A stretch of DNA of 25,034 nucleotides, from contig CAAGAN010000025.1 in NCBI GenBank assembly GCA_900767825.1, positions 1 to 25,034 on the forward strand, read 5' to 3'. A model generated the notes under the pieces. That model worked only from the letters and a program-made list of their open reading frames with translations, had not been told where the DNA came from and made no database searches. This document shows positions 14,946 to 25,000 of this stretch, one piece after another; position 1 is the first letter of the stretch; every line of letters starts with the position of its first letter. This DNA comes from Bacilli bacterium. GTDB lineage: Bacteria; Bacillota_I; Bacilli_A; RFN20; CAG-826. The position numbers were made by a program, and so were the translations under genes.

Positions 14946-17900
14946 ATGAATTATCTAAATCTACTTATGGATGTTGAACAAGTTAGCAATATAGTCAACA
15001 TCACTTGCACCGCATTGTTTGCATCTATTTTGGTTATATTGGTCTTATGCTTCCTTAGGGGATTATTAAGAGGATGGAAAAGAGGGACATATAATTTAAT
15101 ATTTATCTTGATATTAGTCACGGTTGCCTTATTGACCTTAAATCCAATAGCCAAGGCAATAGGTACGATCGATATATCTTTTATTGGTTCCCCTCAAAGT
15201 GTTACTTCTGGGGATGTTACCTTTACTTTTGAAGTAACTACCCTTCAATTAACTATACAGGATTTCTTTGTCCAATTCTTTAAGGCAAGTGGATATGCTG
15301 CCTCTCCAAAAGATATCGTTTCATACTCAACAGCCTTATCATATTCAGTTATTAAACTAGTTCTTATATTGATAGACGCTATATTGATATTTACCTTAGG
15401 TTCATTATTTATCTTCCTAATGTGGCATATAGTATTTAAGAGATTTACCCCTAAAGACAAAAGAAAGAAAAAGAGTCTTAGATTAGTATCTGCTTTTGAA
15501 GAAGTAGTTGTTGGGGGAGTTGCCCTAACTATGTTTTTGACTCCTTTAACAGGACTCGTCAATTCGATGGCATATAACGCTAATCTAGACAAAAAAGAAG
15601 CTGATAAGAATGAATATGCTTCCTTAGTATATGGGGTTCTTGAATCTTATAAGAATTCAGTATTTAGCAATGTCTTCTTTTCTTATGCTAAACAAGATGG
15701 CAAGCAAAGCCTAGATACCCAGTTATTAAATTTTTTAACCGAGACTAAAGTCGAAGATTATTCAACTTCCTTGGTAAAAGAAGTGGGTAGTGCTGCTAAT
15801 CTAGCATCTACTTTAGTTAATTCTGGTTTTCTTTCTTTACTAGGTGGACAAGAATTATCTTGGAGATTATTCTTTGCAAGTAGTTCAATCCCAACTGTTT
15901 TGACTTATCTAGCCGATATGGATTTAGTTAAGGTAGCCCTTCCAGTTGTAATTACTATATTGACCAATATGGACCAAACTAAATCCATATTAGGAGAAGA
16001 TACAGTTAATTATCTAAGCCAATCTAATGTTGATTGGAGCAAGGAATTAAAGAATCTAGCTTCTATTTATACTAAATTAGTAGATGCTGACTTATTCCAA
16101 GTTCTAGTAGAAGAAGAAAGCAAGACTCCTATATTCGATTTATCTTATTTATTTGATATGTTTGATAATGAATCAAATAAAGCCGCATTTAATGAAGCCC
16201 TTGATTTTGCCGATACCGAATTAAGCAAACACATAATTGCTGGATTAATGTATTCATTATGCCAAAAGGATGAGAATAAAAAAGATAGCGATCCTTCTAC
16301 TATCCAGCTAGTTGATTTCATGCCAAAAAATAGTGAAGGCAATATAGATTATTCTTCCTTTGCTTCATTCTCCTGGATGGATGAATTAAAGATTGTCTAT
16401 GATTCTTTCTATTCTTTAGTCCAAATAAATCCAGTAGAGATGAAAGAAGTATTTGATTGCTTTGGCAGAATTGAAACTTCTACTTCAAATAGAAAGAATG
16501 CAAGTGGGGGTGCTGCTTCTTTAATTAGTGATCAATTCTCCAAAAAGATTAGCAATTTCCTAATAGATAATATCGATAAAATAACTGATCCAATAATTGG
16601 GGATGTAACTAAAGTTGATGGAAATGGCGTTTCTACTTCATCTAATAAATGCCTATTAGATTCTTCTTTATTATCTAATGCCCTTCCTGAAGTAGTCCCG
16701 TTGTTAGAAAATTCTTTAAAAGGATCTATTAAAGGAATTGATTTAAGCTCGGCCCAATCTAGCTTAATTAATACAAGCAACAATAAATCAATAAGGGGTA
16801 ACTTCAAAAACGAATTCAATTCGATATTCTCTGTCATAAAAGATTTTGTTAAGACGACATCTGGAAAAGCCTTTATTAAAGATATCGACCACATGCCTGG
16901 AATTAATTTTGATCCAGCTGGAAAGCTATATTCAATTGATTCAGATTTAGTAGATGCCTTGGCAACTGGATTATCTAATATTGATAATTCGCTTATTGTA
17001 AAAGAATTAATTCCTTCTTATGTTGATTCTTTATTATCGAATAATGAATCTTTAAAGGAATTCTTCCCAAGTGGAATTAATACAAGGTTATCTTCATTAG
17101 GTAGTGAAGTAGGCAAGATTATTAGATTGGTCGGGGATTGTCCAAATCTAATTAGACTAGCTTCTAGCGGTTCATTCTCTTCCTTAGATTCCATCATGGA
17201 TTTCTTAAAGAATAATGGGGATGAGATGAAATTATTATTAAAGACCATATGTAGTTCTAAATTACTATTCGCCCCATCGACTTCAGAAGATGATCCTGGA
17301 ATTGATAGTTCTTCTATCGCAGATTTTATCAATAACCTAACAAAAGGATTTAAGGAAAACCTATTTACTGCCGAAGATATAAAGAACGCGAAAGATAGTA
17401 ACGGTTCCTTAGATAATGAAATAGATGCAATGGTAGATGTATTAATCGAACTTGCTAAAAGTGGGGTCGCTTCTTCTTTAAGCGAACTAGGCTCATCTTA
17501 TTCTTCTTCAATCAATACATTATCTAAATTAAATATCGAAAGTACTTTCTCTAAGATTGATAAATCTAGCTTAATGAAAAAGATGTTAAGCAATGTTCTT
17601 GATGATGGATTGAATACAATCCTAGGTGAAGATAGAGGAAATGTATCTTTTGAGAATGTCACTAGCTGGAAAGAAGAAGGCAAGGCCATCCAAAATATTA
17701 TTAACCTAGCTAGCAAGGGATTAGATTTATCTAGTCTAGATTTCTTCTCTAGTGGGGAATTATTAACTGAAATGCTAAAGGCTTTAGCAGGTTCAGGAAT
17801 ATTTACCCACGAAGGAGAATATATATTCCCTGAATTCCTTTATAACAAGATAATCAATTCCTTGGATAAAACCTCTTTAGAATATTTTGCTGATAAGGGG

Positions 17901-20900
17901 GCCGACTTAAATACTTTAAGCAAAGAAGAAGCTACAACCGTATTTAAAGAATCCTTATTGCAATATAAGAATAATAAGACTGATTTTATTGATATTGAAC
18001 TAAATAAGATTTGTAATGTCTTAAAAGGTATCTCTTCTTTAGGTGGCTTGGATTCCCTTACTGATTTAACTTCTGATTTATCTAGAATTAAATTAGAGAA
18101 GATATTGGAGAACATTGCTTCTTCATCTACTTTAGGAAGAGTGCTTCTATATAATGGGATGAATAAGGCGATAAGTAATTTACCTTCTGCAGGCGGAATC
18201 CATTTTAGCAAGGCTAACTGCGACTTCTTCTATAATGAATCTACTACAGCTAAAGATAAAATAGATGAAGTATCTAAAGTCATGAATATCTTATCTTTAG
18301 TCTATGACTCTGGATTAATTAAAGACGGGAGTATGGATTTATCTAAATTAAATATTGATTCAATATCCGTTGAATTCTTCCTTAATCCTTTATTAAACGG
18401 GATAAAAGATTCTAAGATACTAGGTGTTAATTCTGCTAGTGTAGTGGCATCTAGTAACGAAAATGAAGGAACCTTATTTGGTGATTTAATATTAACATTA
18501 ATTGATAAATCGACTTTATATGATTTAAGTTACTATCCTAATCTCGAAGCAAGCAAAAATGATGCAGTTCCTGCTACTAAGAAAACCGGTTTAGATGAAC
18601 CTATCAATTTCCATACTAATTTGACCAAGGTTTCTATTGTTAATGGAGTTGGGGCAGCGTCTTGGGACAAAGAAATTGAATCTATTTGCAACATATTGAA
18701 AGGCCTTCAAAATTCCCCAATGCTAGATGGAACGAATATAAATACTTCTCTTCTTTCTAGTCCAAGTGAATTCTTTGGATATGATGATAAAGAAAAGCTA
18801 GCAAACAAAGAAGGTTTAGAGAAGTTGTTGACAGAAATTAGTGATTCAAAATTATTAGGCTACGCATTACCAAGCAAGATTGAAACCATCTTATTTAAAG
18901 TCGGACCTGATGGACAACATTTCAATGTAAACCATATTGTAGGTAACGCCTTCTTCAAAAACGATTTCCTTTGGGCTTCTGACCCTTATTTTACTAGGAC
19001 AACAGAAGGAAGTTATGATCGTTATAGCAATGCTGAAATCACTAATTTAGTAGATTTGTTCTATAATCTTTCATACTGCGATGGTTTAGACGGGAATAAC
19101 CTAAAGTCAATTGATCCAACTCATTTGACAAGAGGATTAGAAGCCATGTCTAAAACTGGAGTTTTTAATTCTAAGGAAGGTGTTAGAGAAGAAGACAAGA
19201 CTGGCACTATATATTATGAATACACGAGTCCGTATGGCAGACTTGACGTTGTCAAATTATTTGATGAAAACAAAATGACTTGTTTCCAAGCTGTCATGGC
19301 TAAGTTTGTTGATACTGATTCGCTTCACGATTATCTTTGGAATTCCGCTAATCCAGGTGATGCTAGTTATACTTCCATTAATGATAAAGTTATCGACTTA
19401 GTGAAAAATGTTTTTAAGAACAAATACGATAGTGGTAATTTCATTGAATCAGATAAAAAACTAGATGAATTGTCCAAATTCTATTCAGATTTGCTTAATG
19501 TTGATGATGAAAATCTATTCAATAGTTCGAAGAAAATTGATTTCGACAATGTTTCTAGCGAAGGTCTTTCTACTTTGTTTAAAGCCTTGAACAAATGCTC
19601 TTTCTATGAAGATGTCATTCCTAATGCGTTGTATAAACTATTCAACGATAAAACTGGCGATTTCACAGATACTTTTAAGTTCGCTGATATTGATTTAGCT
19701 AGGGCGAACTGCTTTGTTAAATATGAAACTGGTTTCTCTGAAACTGACTGGGAAAATGAACTAGAATTAATTTGTTCAATACTTCCTTTGGTTAGAGATA
19801 ATAAAACTGCCTTAGCAAATGCATCGACTACATTAGAAAACCTAGATCCATTACTATTGAGGTCTTTAATGTACGATTTTTCCAATTCATATATATTTCA
19901 TAATAATGGAGATTGCTTAAACAAAGGAACTAGTGGTACTTTAAAAGATGATTTAACTGTCTTTGGGCAACTTGTCTATTATATCTATGACAATAGTGGA
20001 CTTGCCGAAAAAGCCTTCTCTATTTCTTCTGATGGGGCTAAATACCTTGATTCTATTGGCCCAAATCCGACCTATACATATGAAAACAAATTACATGATA
20101 GGATTACTTCCTTTACTGGTAGTTGGATGGATGAAATCAATCATTTGACATATGGTTATGATGGAACAAAGGAATATGGGCTTATCTATGATGCGAATAG
20201 ACATGAATTATTGAAGAAAACTGGTTCATCTAGTGATGGTTCTATCGATATAAGCAAAGATACCTTAAAGACTCTTGAACCAGAAAAAATAACCGATCTA
20301 TTCCATGATATGAACGGGCTAACTATAGTTGAAGATGCTTTATCTAACACCATATCAGACTTATTAGACAACACTGGTCTTAATGATAAATCTATTATTG
20401 AATTTGATATGGCAAATTCTACTTCTTATGATTTCTCTTCTTATTATCTAAAGGAAAATACCCCATCCATCAATAGGATTACTTTTGATTCAGCTAGTGG
20501 TGATTATTCTATTAAATTTAAAAATGACATTAATGAATTGAAATCGATTTTAACCGAAAATCATGATTCGGCCTCGACTAAATACGAAGTCATTACCAAG
20601 GATTTACGTAACCCATTTATATTAGAAGGTAGCGATATCACTAATGTTCATGTTTATTTTGATACAGCCATTTACTCATTGACTAGAGAACAGTTAGAGA
20701 CAAAAGATATCGAGGCAATTGGTTCTTTATTGCATGACATGTATGATTACAAGGGTAGCAAGACATACTTCGACTTCAATGCCAAGAAAAATGAAGCTGA
20801 TCCTACTAGTAAAAATAAAGACTTCCGTGATTTTATTAATGAGGGTCATTCAACAAAAGGAATCCTTGACTTATTGAATAATTCAACCATTTATTCTGCT

Positions 20901-21821
20901 AAATTCAATTTCGATGGAACTGATGTTAAAGTAGGGGAAGACACTACCAAGACTACATTTGCTAGTAAGGGGCTAGTATTTAATAACATTATGGAAGTGA
21001 CGGTTAAATTCGGAACTGCTGACGTCAAGGTCTCCATGGCTTCTAATTTTGAAGGGGCTAACAAATATGAAAAGGCTAAAAATATTGCCGAGATACTTGG
21101 TAAGTCTAACATGACTAACGAAGCAAACTTCTTTGATAAGCAAATATTCTCTTCTTCAATCCTCCAAGCTTATTTAGATACTGCTGATGGGGCGACGGAT
21201 TCTGGTACTTTTGCTGCTTGCAATGTGATTTTAGGTGGAATTGCAATGGGTGGTTCTGGCGATTTGGAAAATGTAAATATTGTCAATTACTTAAAATATC
21301 TAAATAGCAATGAATCCAACTTCGCTAAAGAAATACTTGCAGGACAATTAGATCATTATATGAAACTTAATGTTACTAATATTAATAGATATACCGTTGG
21401 TGGATCTTTATCTAATCCATCAACATCTAGGTATTCATTTGTTTCTTCTGCTCCTCTTACTCCTCCTACTTCGTTCAAATATAGCAATTATGTTCAGTTA
21501 AATGTTGAAACTCTAACTAGTTTGTCCAAAATGATTAATCTTCTACATGATTTGGCCGCTTCTAAGAAGAGTATTGGATATATAGAATTAAATTACATAG
21601 ATAGTTGTAATGAATCTAATAGGCATTATGCCGACTTGGTATACCTAGGATCTATTTATGATATTCTTTCTTTAGACTTCCCTATTTATCATATCACGCA
21701 TATCTACGTTGCTTCTCAAAACGACATGTTTGATATAAAAGGTAATACTAACTATATGGATGGTATTTCCGGTAAAGAATTTAGTTATTCTAACGTTGCT
21801 TCTATTATCTCTGCATCATGA
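14946..21821 (+). CDS. giant membrane-anchored repeat protein with CvpA-like N-terminus
   Basis: A 2291-aa protein. Residues about 21-41, 50-70, 134-162 and 183-206 are hydrophobic helices. The first pair reads VLCFLRGLLRGWKRGTYNLIFIL, like the start of CvpA (colicin V production) family proteins, and the four-helix count also fits. About 2080 residues follow with no further membrane span, cell-wall anchor or recognised domain. They are Ser, Asn, Asp, Leu and Lys rich and mostly helical in appearance. Imperfect modules recur, each with a W..E amphipathic helix: Trp364 (DWSKEL), Trp477 (SWMDEL), Trp908 (SWKEEG), Trp1240 (SWDKEI), Trp1602 (DWENEL) and Trp1727 (SWMDEI). The ATG has only a weak ribosome binding site. 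The stop overlaps the next gene (ATGA). A surface scaffold or adhesin is plausible but not shown. Confidence 0.8.
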   Translation: MNYLNLLMDVEQVSNIVNITCTALFASILVILVLCFLRGLLRGWKRGTYNLIFILILVTVALLTLNPIAKAIGTIDISFIGSPQSVTSGDVTFTFEVTTLQLTIQDFFVQFFKASGYAASPKDIVSYSTALSYSVIKLVLILIDAILIFTLGSLFIFLMWHIVFKRFTPKDKRKKKSLRLVSAFEEVVVGGVALTMFLTPLTGLVNSMAYNANLDKKEADKNEYASLVYGVLESYKNSVFSNVFFSYAKQDGKQSLDTQLLNFLTETKVEDYSTSLVKEVGSAANLASTLVNSGFLSLLGGQELSWRLFFASSSIPTVLTYLADMDLVKVALPVVITILTNMDQTKSILGEDTVNYLSQSNVDWSKELKNLASIYTKLVDADLFQVLVEEESKTPIFDLSYLFDMFDNESNKAAFNEALDFADTELSKHIIAGLMYSLCQKDENKKDSDPSTIQLVDFMPKNSEGNIDYSSFASFSWMDELKIVYDSFYSLVQINPVEMKEVFDCFGRIETSTSNRKNASGGAASLISDQFSKKISNFLIDNIDKITDPIIGDVTKVDGNGVSTSSNKCLLDSSLLSNALPEVVPLLENSLKGSIKGIDLSSAQSSLINTSNNKSIRGNFKNEFNSIFSVIKDFVKTTSGKAFIKDIDHMPGINFDPAGKLYSIDSDLVDALATGLSNIDNSLIVKELIPSYVDSLLSNNESLKEFFPSGINTRLSSLGSEVGKIIRLVGDCPNLIRLASSGSFSSLDSIMDFLKNNGDEMKLLLKTICSSKLLFAPSTSEDDPGIDSSSIADFINNLTKGFKENLFTAEDIKNAKDSNGSLDNEIDAMVDVLIELAKSGVASSLSELGSSYSSSINTLSKLNIESTFSKIDKSSLMKKMLSNVLDDGLNTILGEDRGNVSFENVTSWKEEGKAIQNIINLASKGLDLSSLDFFSSGELLTEMLKALAGSGIFTHEGEYIFPEFLYNKIINSLDKTSLEYFADKGADLNTLSKEEATTVFKESLLQYKNNKTDFIDIELNKICNVLKGISSLGGLDSLTDLTSDLSRIKLEKILENIASSSTLGRVLLYNGMNKAISNLPSAGGIHFSKANCDFFYNESTTAKDKIDEVSKVMNILSLVYDSGLIKDGSMDLSKLNIDSISVEFFLNPLLNGIKDSKILGVNSASVVASSNENEGTLFGDLILTLIDKSTLYDLSYYPNLEASKNDAVPATKKTGLDEPINFHTNLTKVSIVNGVGAASWDKEIESICNILKGLQNSPMLDGTNINTSLLSSPSEFFGYDDKEKLANKEGLEKLLTEISDSKLLGYALPSKIETILFKVGPDGQHFNVNHIVGNAFFKNDFLWASDPYFTRTTEGSYDRYSNAEITNLVDLFYNLSYCDGLDGNNLKSIDPTHLTRGLEAMSKTGVFNSKEGVREEDKTGTIYYEYTSPYGRLDVVKLFDENKMTCFQAVMAKFVDTDSLHDYLWNSANPGDASYTSINDKVIDLVKNVFKNKYDSGNFIESDKKLDELSKFYSDLLNVDDENLFNSSKKIDFDNVSSEGLSTLFKALNKCSFYEDVIPNALYKLFNDKTGDFTDTFKFADIDLARANCFVKYETGFSETDWENELELICSILPLVRDNKTALANASTTLENLDPLLLRSLMYDFSNSYIFHNNGDCLNKGTSGTLKDDLTVFGQLVYYIYDNSGLAEKAFSISSDGAKYLDSIGPNPTYTYENKLHDRITSFTGSWMDEINHLTYGYDGTKEYGLIYDANRHELLKKTGSSSDGSIDISKDTLKTLEPEKITDLFHDMNGLTIVEDALSNTISDLLDNTGLNDKSIIEFDMANSTSYDFSSYYLKENTPSINRITFDSASGDYSIKFKNDINELKSILTENHDSASTKYEVITKDLRNPFILEGSDITNVHVYFDTAIYSLTREQLETKDIEAIGSLLHDMYDYKGSKTYFDFNAKKNEADPTSKNKDFRDFINEGHSTKGILDLLNNSTIYSAKFNFDGTDVKVGEDTTKTTFASKGLVFNNIMEVTVKFGTADVKVSMASNFEGANKYEKAKNIAEILGKSNMTNEANFFDKQIFSSSILQAYLDTADGATDSGTFAACNVILGGIAMGGSGDLENVNIVNYLKYLNSNESNFAKEILAGQLDHYMKLNVTNINRYTVGGSLSNPSTSRYSFVSSAPLTPPTSFKYSNYVQLNVETLTSLSKMINLLHDLAASKKSIGYIELNYIDSCNESNRHYADLVYLGSIYDILSLDFPIYHITHIYVASQNDMFDIKGNTNYMDGISGKEFSYSNVASIISAS

Positions 21822-22426
21822 AGAACTATCTAAAAGAAGAAGTGCAAGGCGAATCTAGTTGCCTTGGCTCTATATTTAAATGTTTCCTTTTTCCTTGTAA
21901 TTCCTTAGATGAATTTAAAAGCAAACTAGAATCAATTAGCAAGGAACATCATAAGGCTAAACATATTCCTTATGCCTATATCATTAATAATGAAGTTAGG
22001 TGTAGCGATGATGGGGAACCTTCATCTACTGCAGGTAAACCAATGCTAGACTTCTTAACTAGAAATAATATGGATAATGTAGGAGTAATTGTTACTAGAT
22101 ATTACGGGGGTAAAGATCTAGGAGTAGGAAGACTTCGTTCCTATTTCCTTTTATCTTTAGAAGAAGCTTATAAAAAAGCTAGCTTCATAACAAAAGAAGA
22201 GACCCATTATGTAATTATTTCTACTCCTTATGATATTTTTTCTTCTATTTCTAGGTTAGCTAAATCTAAACATATATGCATCAAAGATATTTCCTATCAG
22301 ATGAATGTCATATTCTCTATATACGCCAAAAAAGAAGAAATAGATTCCCTTCTATCTTCTTTTAATAATGGTTATCTTCTTCTAGAAGAAGGGGATAAAT
22401 TAATCGAGAGTAAATATCTATCCTAA
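21818..22426 (+). CDS. IMPACT/YigZ-family protein (UPF0029)
   Basis: A 202-aa protein. RCSDDGEPSSTAGKPMLDFL and VIVTRYYGGKDLGVGRLRSYF are the two signature blocks of the IMPACT family (YigZ in E. coli, YvyE in B. subtilis), which has an N-terminal ribosomal-S5-like fold and a C-terminal ferredoxin-like domain. Members bind nucleic acids or ribosome-associated factors; the bacterial role is not settled. Length is typical. Its ATG overlaps the stop of the giant gene, so it depends on translational coupling; no good ribosome binding site is seen. Confidence 0.92.
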   Translation: MKNYLKEEVQGESSCLGSIFKCFLFPCNSLDEFKSKLESISKEHHKAKHIPYAYIINNEVRCSDDGEPSSTAGKPMLDFLTRNNMDNVGVIVTRYYGGKDLGVGRLRSYFLLSLEEAYKKASFITKEETHYVIISTPYDIFSSISRLAKSKHICIKDISYQMNVIFSIYAKKEEIDSLLSSFNNGYLLLEEGDKLIESKYLS

Positions 22427-22438
22427 ATAGATTTGAAA

Positions 22439-22455
22439 AGGGATAAAATATCCCT
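22439..22455. promoter_or_regulatory. intergenic hairpin before the aminopeptidase gene
   Basis: AGGGATA-AAA-TATCCCT has perfect 7-bp arms and ends 4 nt before the GGAGG of the next gene. There is no T-run, so it is not a standard terminator. It could affect mRNA stability or translation. Confidence 0.4.
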
Positions 22456-22469
22456 GCGTGGAGGTAGCT

Positions 22470-23732
22470 ATGATTCCAAAAGATGAACTTAATTCCAGAA
22501 GACTAAGATTTTTAAAGGGAATGGAGCCTAATAGCGTTGCTATTTTATTCTCTGGCGAACCAAAGATAATGTCTTTGGATGAGGATTATAAATTTGAGGT
22601 TAATAGGAATTTCTATTACCTAACTGGTATAGAACAAGAAAATTCCATCCTTTTGCTAGTCAAGACAGAAGGGGAAGAAAAAGCCATATTATTTATTTCT
22701 AGCTATGATGAAAACAAAGAGAAATGGTATGGAAAGAAATTAACAATAGAAGAAGCCAAAGAGATTTCTTCTATCAATAATGTCTTGATTAGCCCTTCTT
22801 TCCAACCAAGGCTAGAATCATTAATTAAAGATGAGAATTATCCAATAAAGAATATATATTTCGATTCCGATCCAGAATTAAAGATTGGACCAGCTTTATT
22901 TGTCGATAGATTTATAAAGACATTATCTTTATCTTACCCAAGTTTGGCCTTTAAGGAGCTTAATCCAATCATCACTAGACTTAGGATGGTTAAATCTAAA
23001 TATGAAGTCTGCGAATTCGTCAAGGCGATTGAAACTACCCGTCAAGGGATAAAGCTTGTTATGGCCGAGACTAGAGGTGGGGCGAAAGAATATGAATTAG
23101 TATCCACTTTCTTAAAAGCCATCAATGATGATAACGGATATCAAGGCGAATCATTTAATACCATCATGGCAAGTGGAGTCAATGCGACTACCCTCCATTA
23201 TCCAAATCCACAGGGAATATGCAAAACTGGTGAATTGTTATTAATGGATCTAGGTGCTAGACATAATTATTACTGTGCGGATATTTCTAGGACTATCCCA
23301 GTAGGTGGCAAGTTCAATGAATACCAAAAAATGGTATATGAAATTGTACTAGGCGCGAATAAGGCGGTCGCTAAATTTGCTAAGCCTGGGGTTACATTAA
23401 AAGAATTGAATGAATTAGCAAAAGAATATCTTGCATCCGAATGCCTTGAAAAAGGAATAATTAGCAATAAGGAAGATATATCTAAATATTATTTCCATTC
23501 TATTTCCCATCATATTGGGCTTGATACCCACGACTTAAGCGATAGGGATTTGCCTCTAGAAGAAGGGAACATAATCTCGGATGAACCTGGGTTATATATA
23601 AAAGAAAAAGGAATAGGAATAAGAATCGAAGACGATTTATTAATCACTTCGACTGGCGCGGAAGTATTATCTTCTTCCATCTTAAAGGAAATCGATGAAA
23701 TTGAATCGTTTTATAAATTAGGTAAGCAATAA
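22470..23732 (+). CDS. pepP: Xaa-Pro aminopeptidase (aminopeptidase P, M24B)
   Basis: A 420-aa metallopeptidase that removes an N-terminal residue preceding proline. ATG 22470 lies 5 nt after GGAGG (22460-22464); an upstream in-frame GTG (22458) overlaps that site and is rejected. Residues about 1-165 form the N-terminal creatinase-like domain (FEVNRNFYYLTGIEQENS). The catalytic pita-bread domain follows, with His243 (LHYPNP), metal ligands Asp260 (LMDLGARH), Asp271 (CADISRT), His348 (SHHIGLDTHD), Glu372 (DEPGLYI) and Glu387 (IRIEDD). All five ligands are present. Its stop overlaps the next ATG by one base (TAATG). Confidence 0.95.
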   Translation: MIPKDELNSRRLRFLKGMEPNSVAILFSGEPKIMSLDEDYKFEVNRNFYYLTGIEQENSILLLVKTEGEEKAILFISSYDENKEKWYGKKLTIEEAKEISSINNVLISPSFQPRLESLIKDENYPIKNIYFDSDPELKIGPALFVDRFIKTLSLSYPSLAFKELNPIITRLRMVKSKYEVCEFVKAIETTRQGIKLVMAETRGGAKEYELVSTFLKAINDDNGYQGESFNTIMASGVNATTLHYPNPQGICKTGELLLMDLGARHNYYCADISRTIPVGGKFNEYQKMVYEIVLGANKAVAKFAKPGVTLKELNELAKEYLASECLEKGIISNKEDISKYYFHSISHHIGLDTHDLSDRDLPLEEGNIISDEPGLYIKEKGIGIRIEDDLLITSTGAEVLSSSILKEIDEIESFYKLGKQ

Positions 23733-24865
23733 TGGCCGAGACGACTATATTAAACTCTAATGACAACAAGGAAAAACCAACATTTAAGGAAAAATTGCTA
23801 AAAGCCCTTAAATATATAAAAAATAACATCATGGTCACTTCTAATGGGATGGCCATTGGTTTATTTGGTACCCTTATTATTGGGACTATATTCGATTTAT
23901 TCGCCAAAATCCCAATGATGGGGGCAATAGCAAGTTGGACTGTCCCATTAAAAGGAATATTGATGGGGGCTGGCATAGGAGTAGGTGTTGCCTTAGCTAA
24001 GAAAAGAAGTGGCGTTGCTGTTATTGCTATTTTATCTGCTGGTGCGATTGGTAATTATGCTTTCTCTTTCTCTACTGGAGAAGTAACTTTAATAAAAGAC
24101 CCATTATCTTGCTATGTATCGACTTTATTAGCCTTATTAGTAATAAAACTAGTAATGAGAAAAAAGACTCCAGTAGACTTGATACTTATTCCTTTATTAG
24201 GAGTAGGCACTGCTATGTTATATTCTTTCCTATTAGCAACTCCAATCCATTATATAACTATAGGAATAGGGGAATTAATCAGGTTATGTTTCTCTAATAT
24301 AGTCATATCCTTCTTTATGTGTATATTGGTATCGATGCTAGTAGGTATGGCCTTGACTGCCCCGATATCTTCAGTTGCTATATGTGTTGCTATTAATATA
24401 GGTGGCATATCTCCTTTAGCCTCGGCAGCAGCCTTAATTGGATGCTGCACCCAGATGGTTGGATTTGCTATCCAATCCAAAAAAGATAATTCCATCTGGA
24501 CTTGCTTGGCCATTGGCTTAGGTACAAGCATGCTTCAATTCAAGAATATTGTTAGGAAACCATTGATATGGCTACCTACGATTATAGTCTCTGCCGTATT
24601 AGGCCCATTTGCCATGTTATTCCCAATTAGTGATATCCCTGCTGAATTTGGATCAAGCCTATCCGTTGGGGCTGGTATGGGTACTTCTGGATTAGTTGGA
24701 CCTTTGAATTTCCTCTCCTCGACTTCTTATTCCTGGGTAATGGCTTTATATATAATAGGTATATGTATATTAGCCCCAATCCTACTAGTATTCCTTGTTG
24801 ATTTAGCTTTTAGGAAGTTAAATCTAATCAAGGATGGGGACTTCTCTTTGGCTACCGATTTATAA
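23732..24865 (+). CDS. PTS EIIC-like membrane permease (PTS_EIIC_2 type)
   Basis: A 377-aa integral membrane protein with about nine to ten hydrophobic helices after a charged cytoplasmic start. NGMAIGLFGTLIIGTIFDLF and the Gly-rich segments GAGIGVGVALAKKRSG and LSVGAGMGTSGLVGPLNFL resemble the EIIC-like PTS family often annotated as PTS_EIIC_2. No EIIA or EIIB phosphotransfer domain or sugar-specific partner is nearby, so the substrate is unknown and it may not act as a classical sugar PTS. It is the last gene of the plus-strand run, followed by a strong terminator. Confidence 0.75.
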   Translation: MAETTILNSNDNKEKPTFKEKLLKALKYIKNNIMVTSNGMAIGLFGTLIIGTIFDLFAKIPMMGAIASWTVPLKGILMGAGIGVGVALAKKRSGVAVIAILSAGAIGNYAFSFSTGEVTLIKDPLSCYVSTLLALLVIKLVMRKKTPVDLILIPLLGVGTAMLYSFLLATPIHYITIGIGELIRLCFSNIVISFFMCILVSMLVGMALTAPISSVAICVAINIGGISPLASAAALIGCCTQMVGFAIQSKKDNSIWTCLAIGLGTSMLQFKNIVRKPLIWLPTIIVSAVLGPFAMLFPISDIPAEFGSSLSVGAGMGTSGLVGPLNFLSSTSYSWVMALYIIGICILAPILLVFLVDLAFRKLNLIKDGDFSLATDL

Positions 24866-24970
24866 TTCCTTACAGAACATCATTCTTGTCTAAAAATATT
24901 AGAATTTATCCCAATTTTAATTTGGTTTATTTTATAATCACATCTTTGACAGTTTTATTTTAATTCCATC

Positions 24971-25000
24971 AAAAAAAGTTCGATTGTTTCGAACTTTTTT
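24971..25000. terminator. strong bidirectional intrinsic terminator
   Basis: GTTCGA-TTGTT-TCGAAC is flanked by A7 on the left and T6 on the right, so the stem extends through A-T pairs and each strand ends in a U-run. It closes the plus-strand operon about 105 nt after the PTS gene. Confidence 0.92.

Noticed and set aside
15245..15592. Minus-strand frames inside the giant gene (also at 17840-18211, 16532-16894 and others)
   Set aside because: They are antisense to a clearly coding frame, with no ribosome binding sites or recognisable products.
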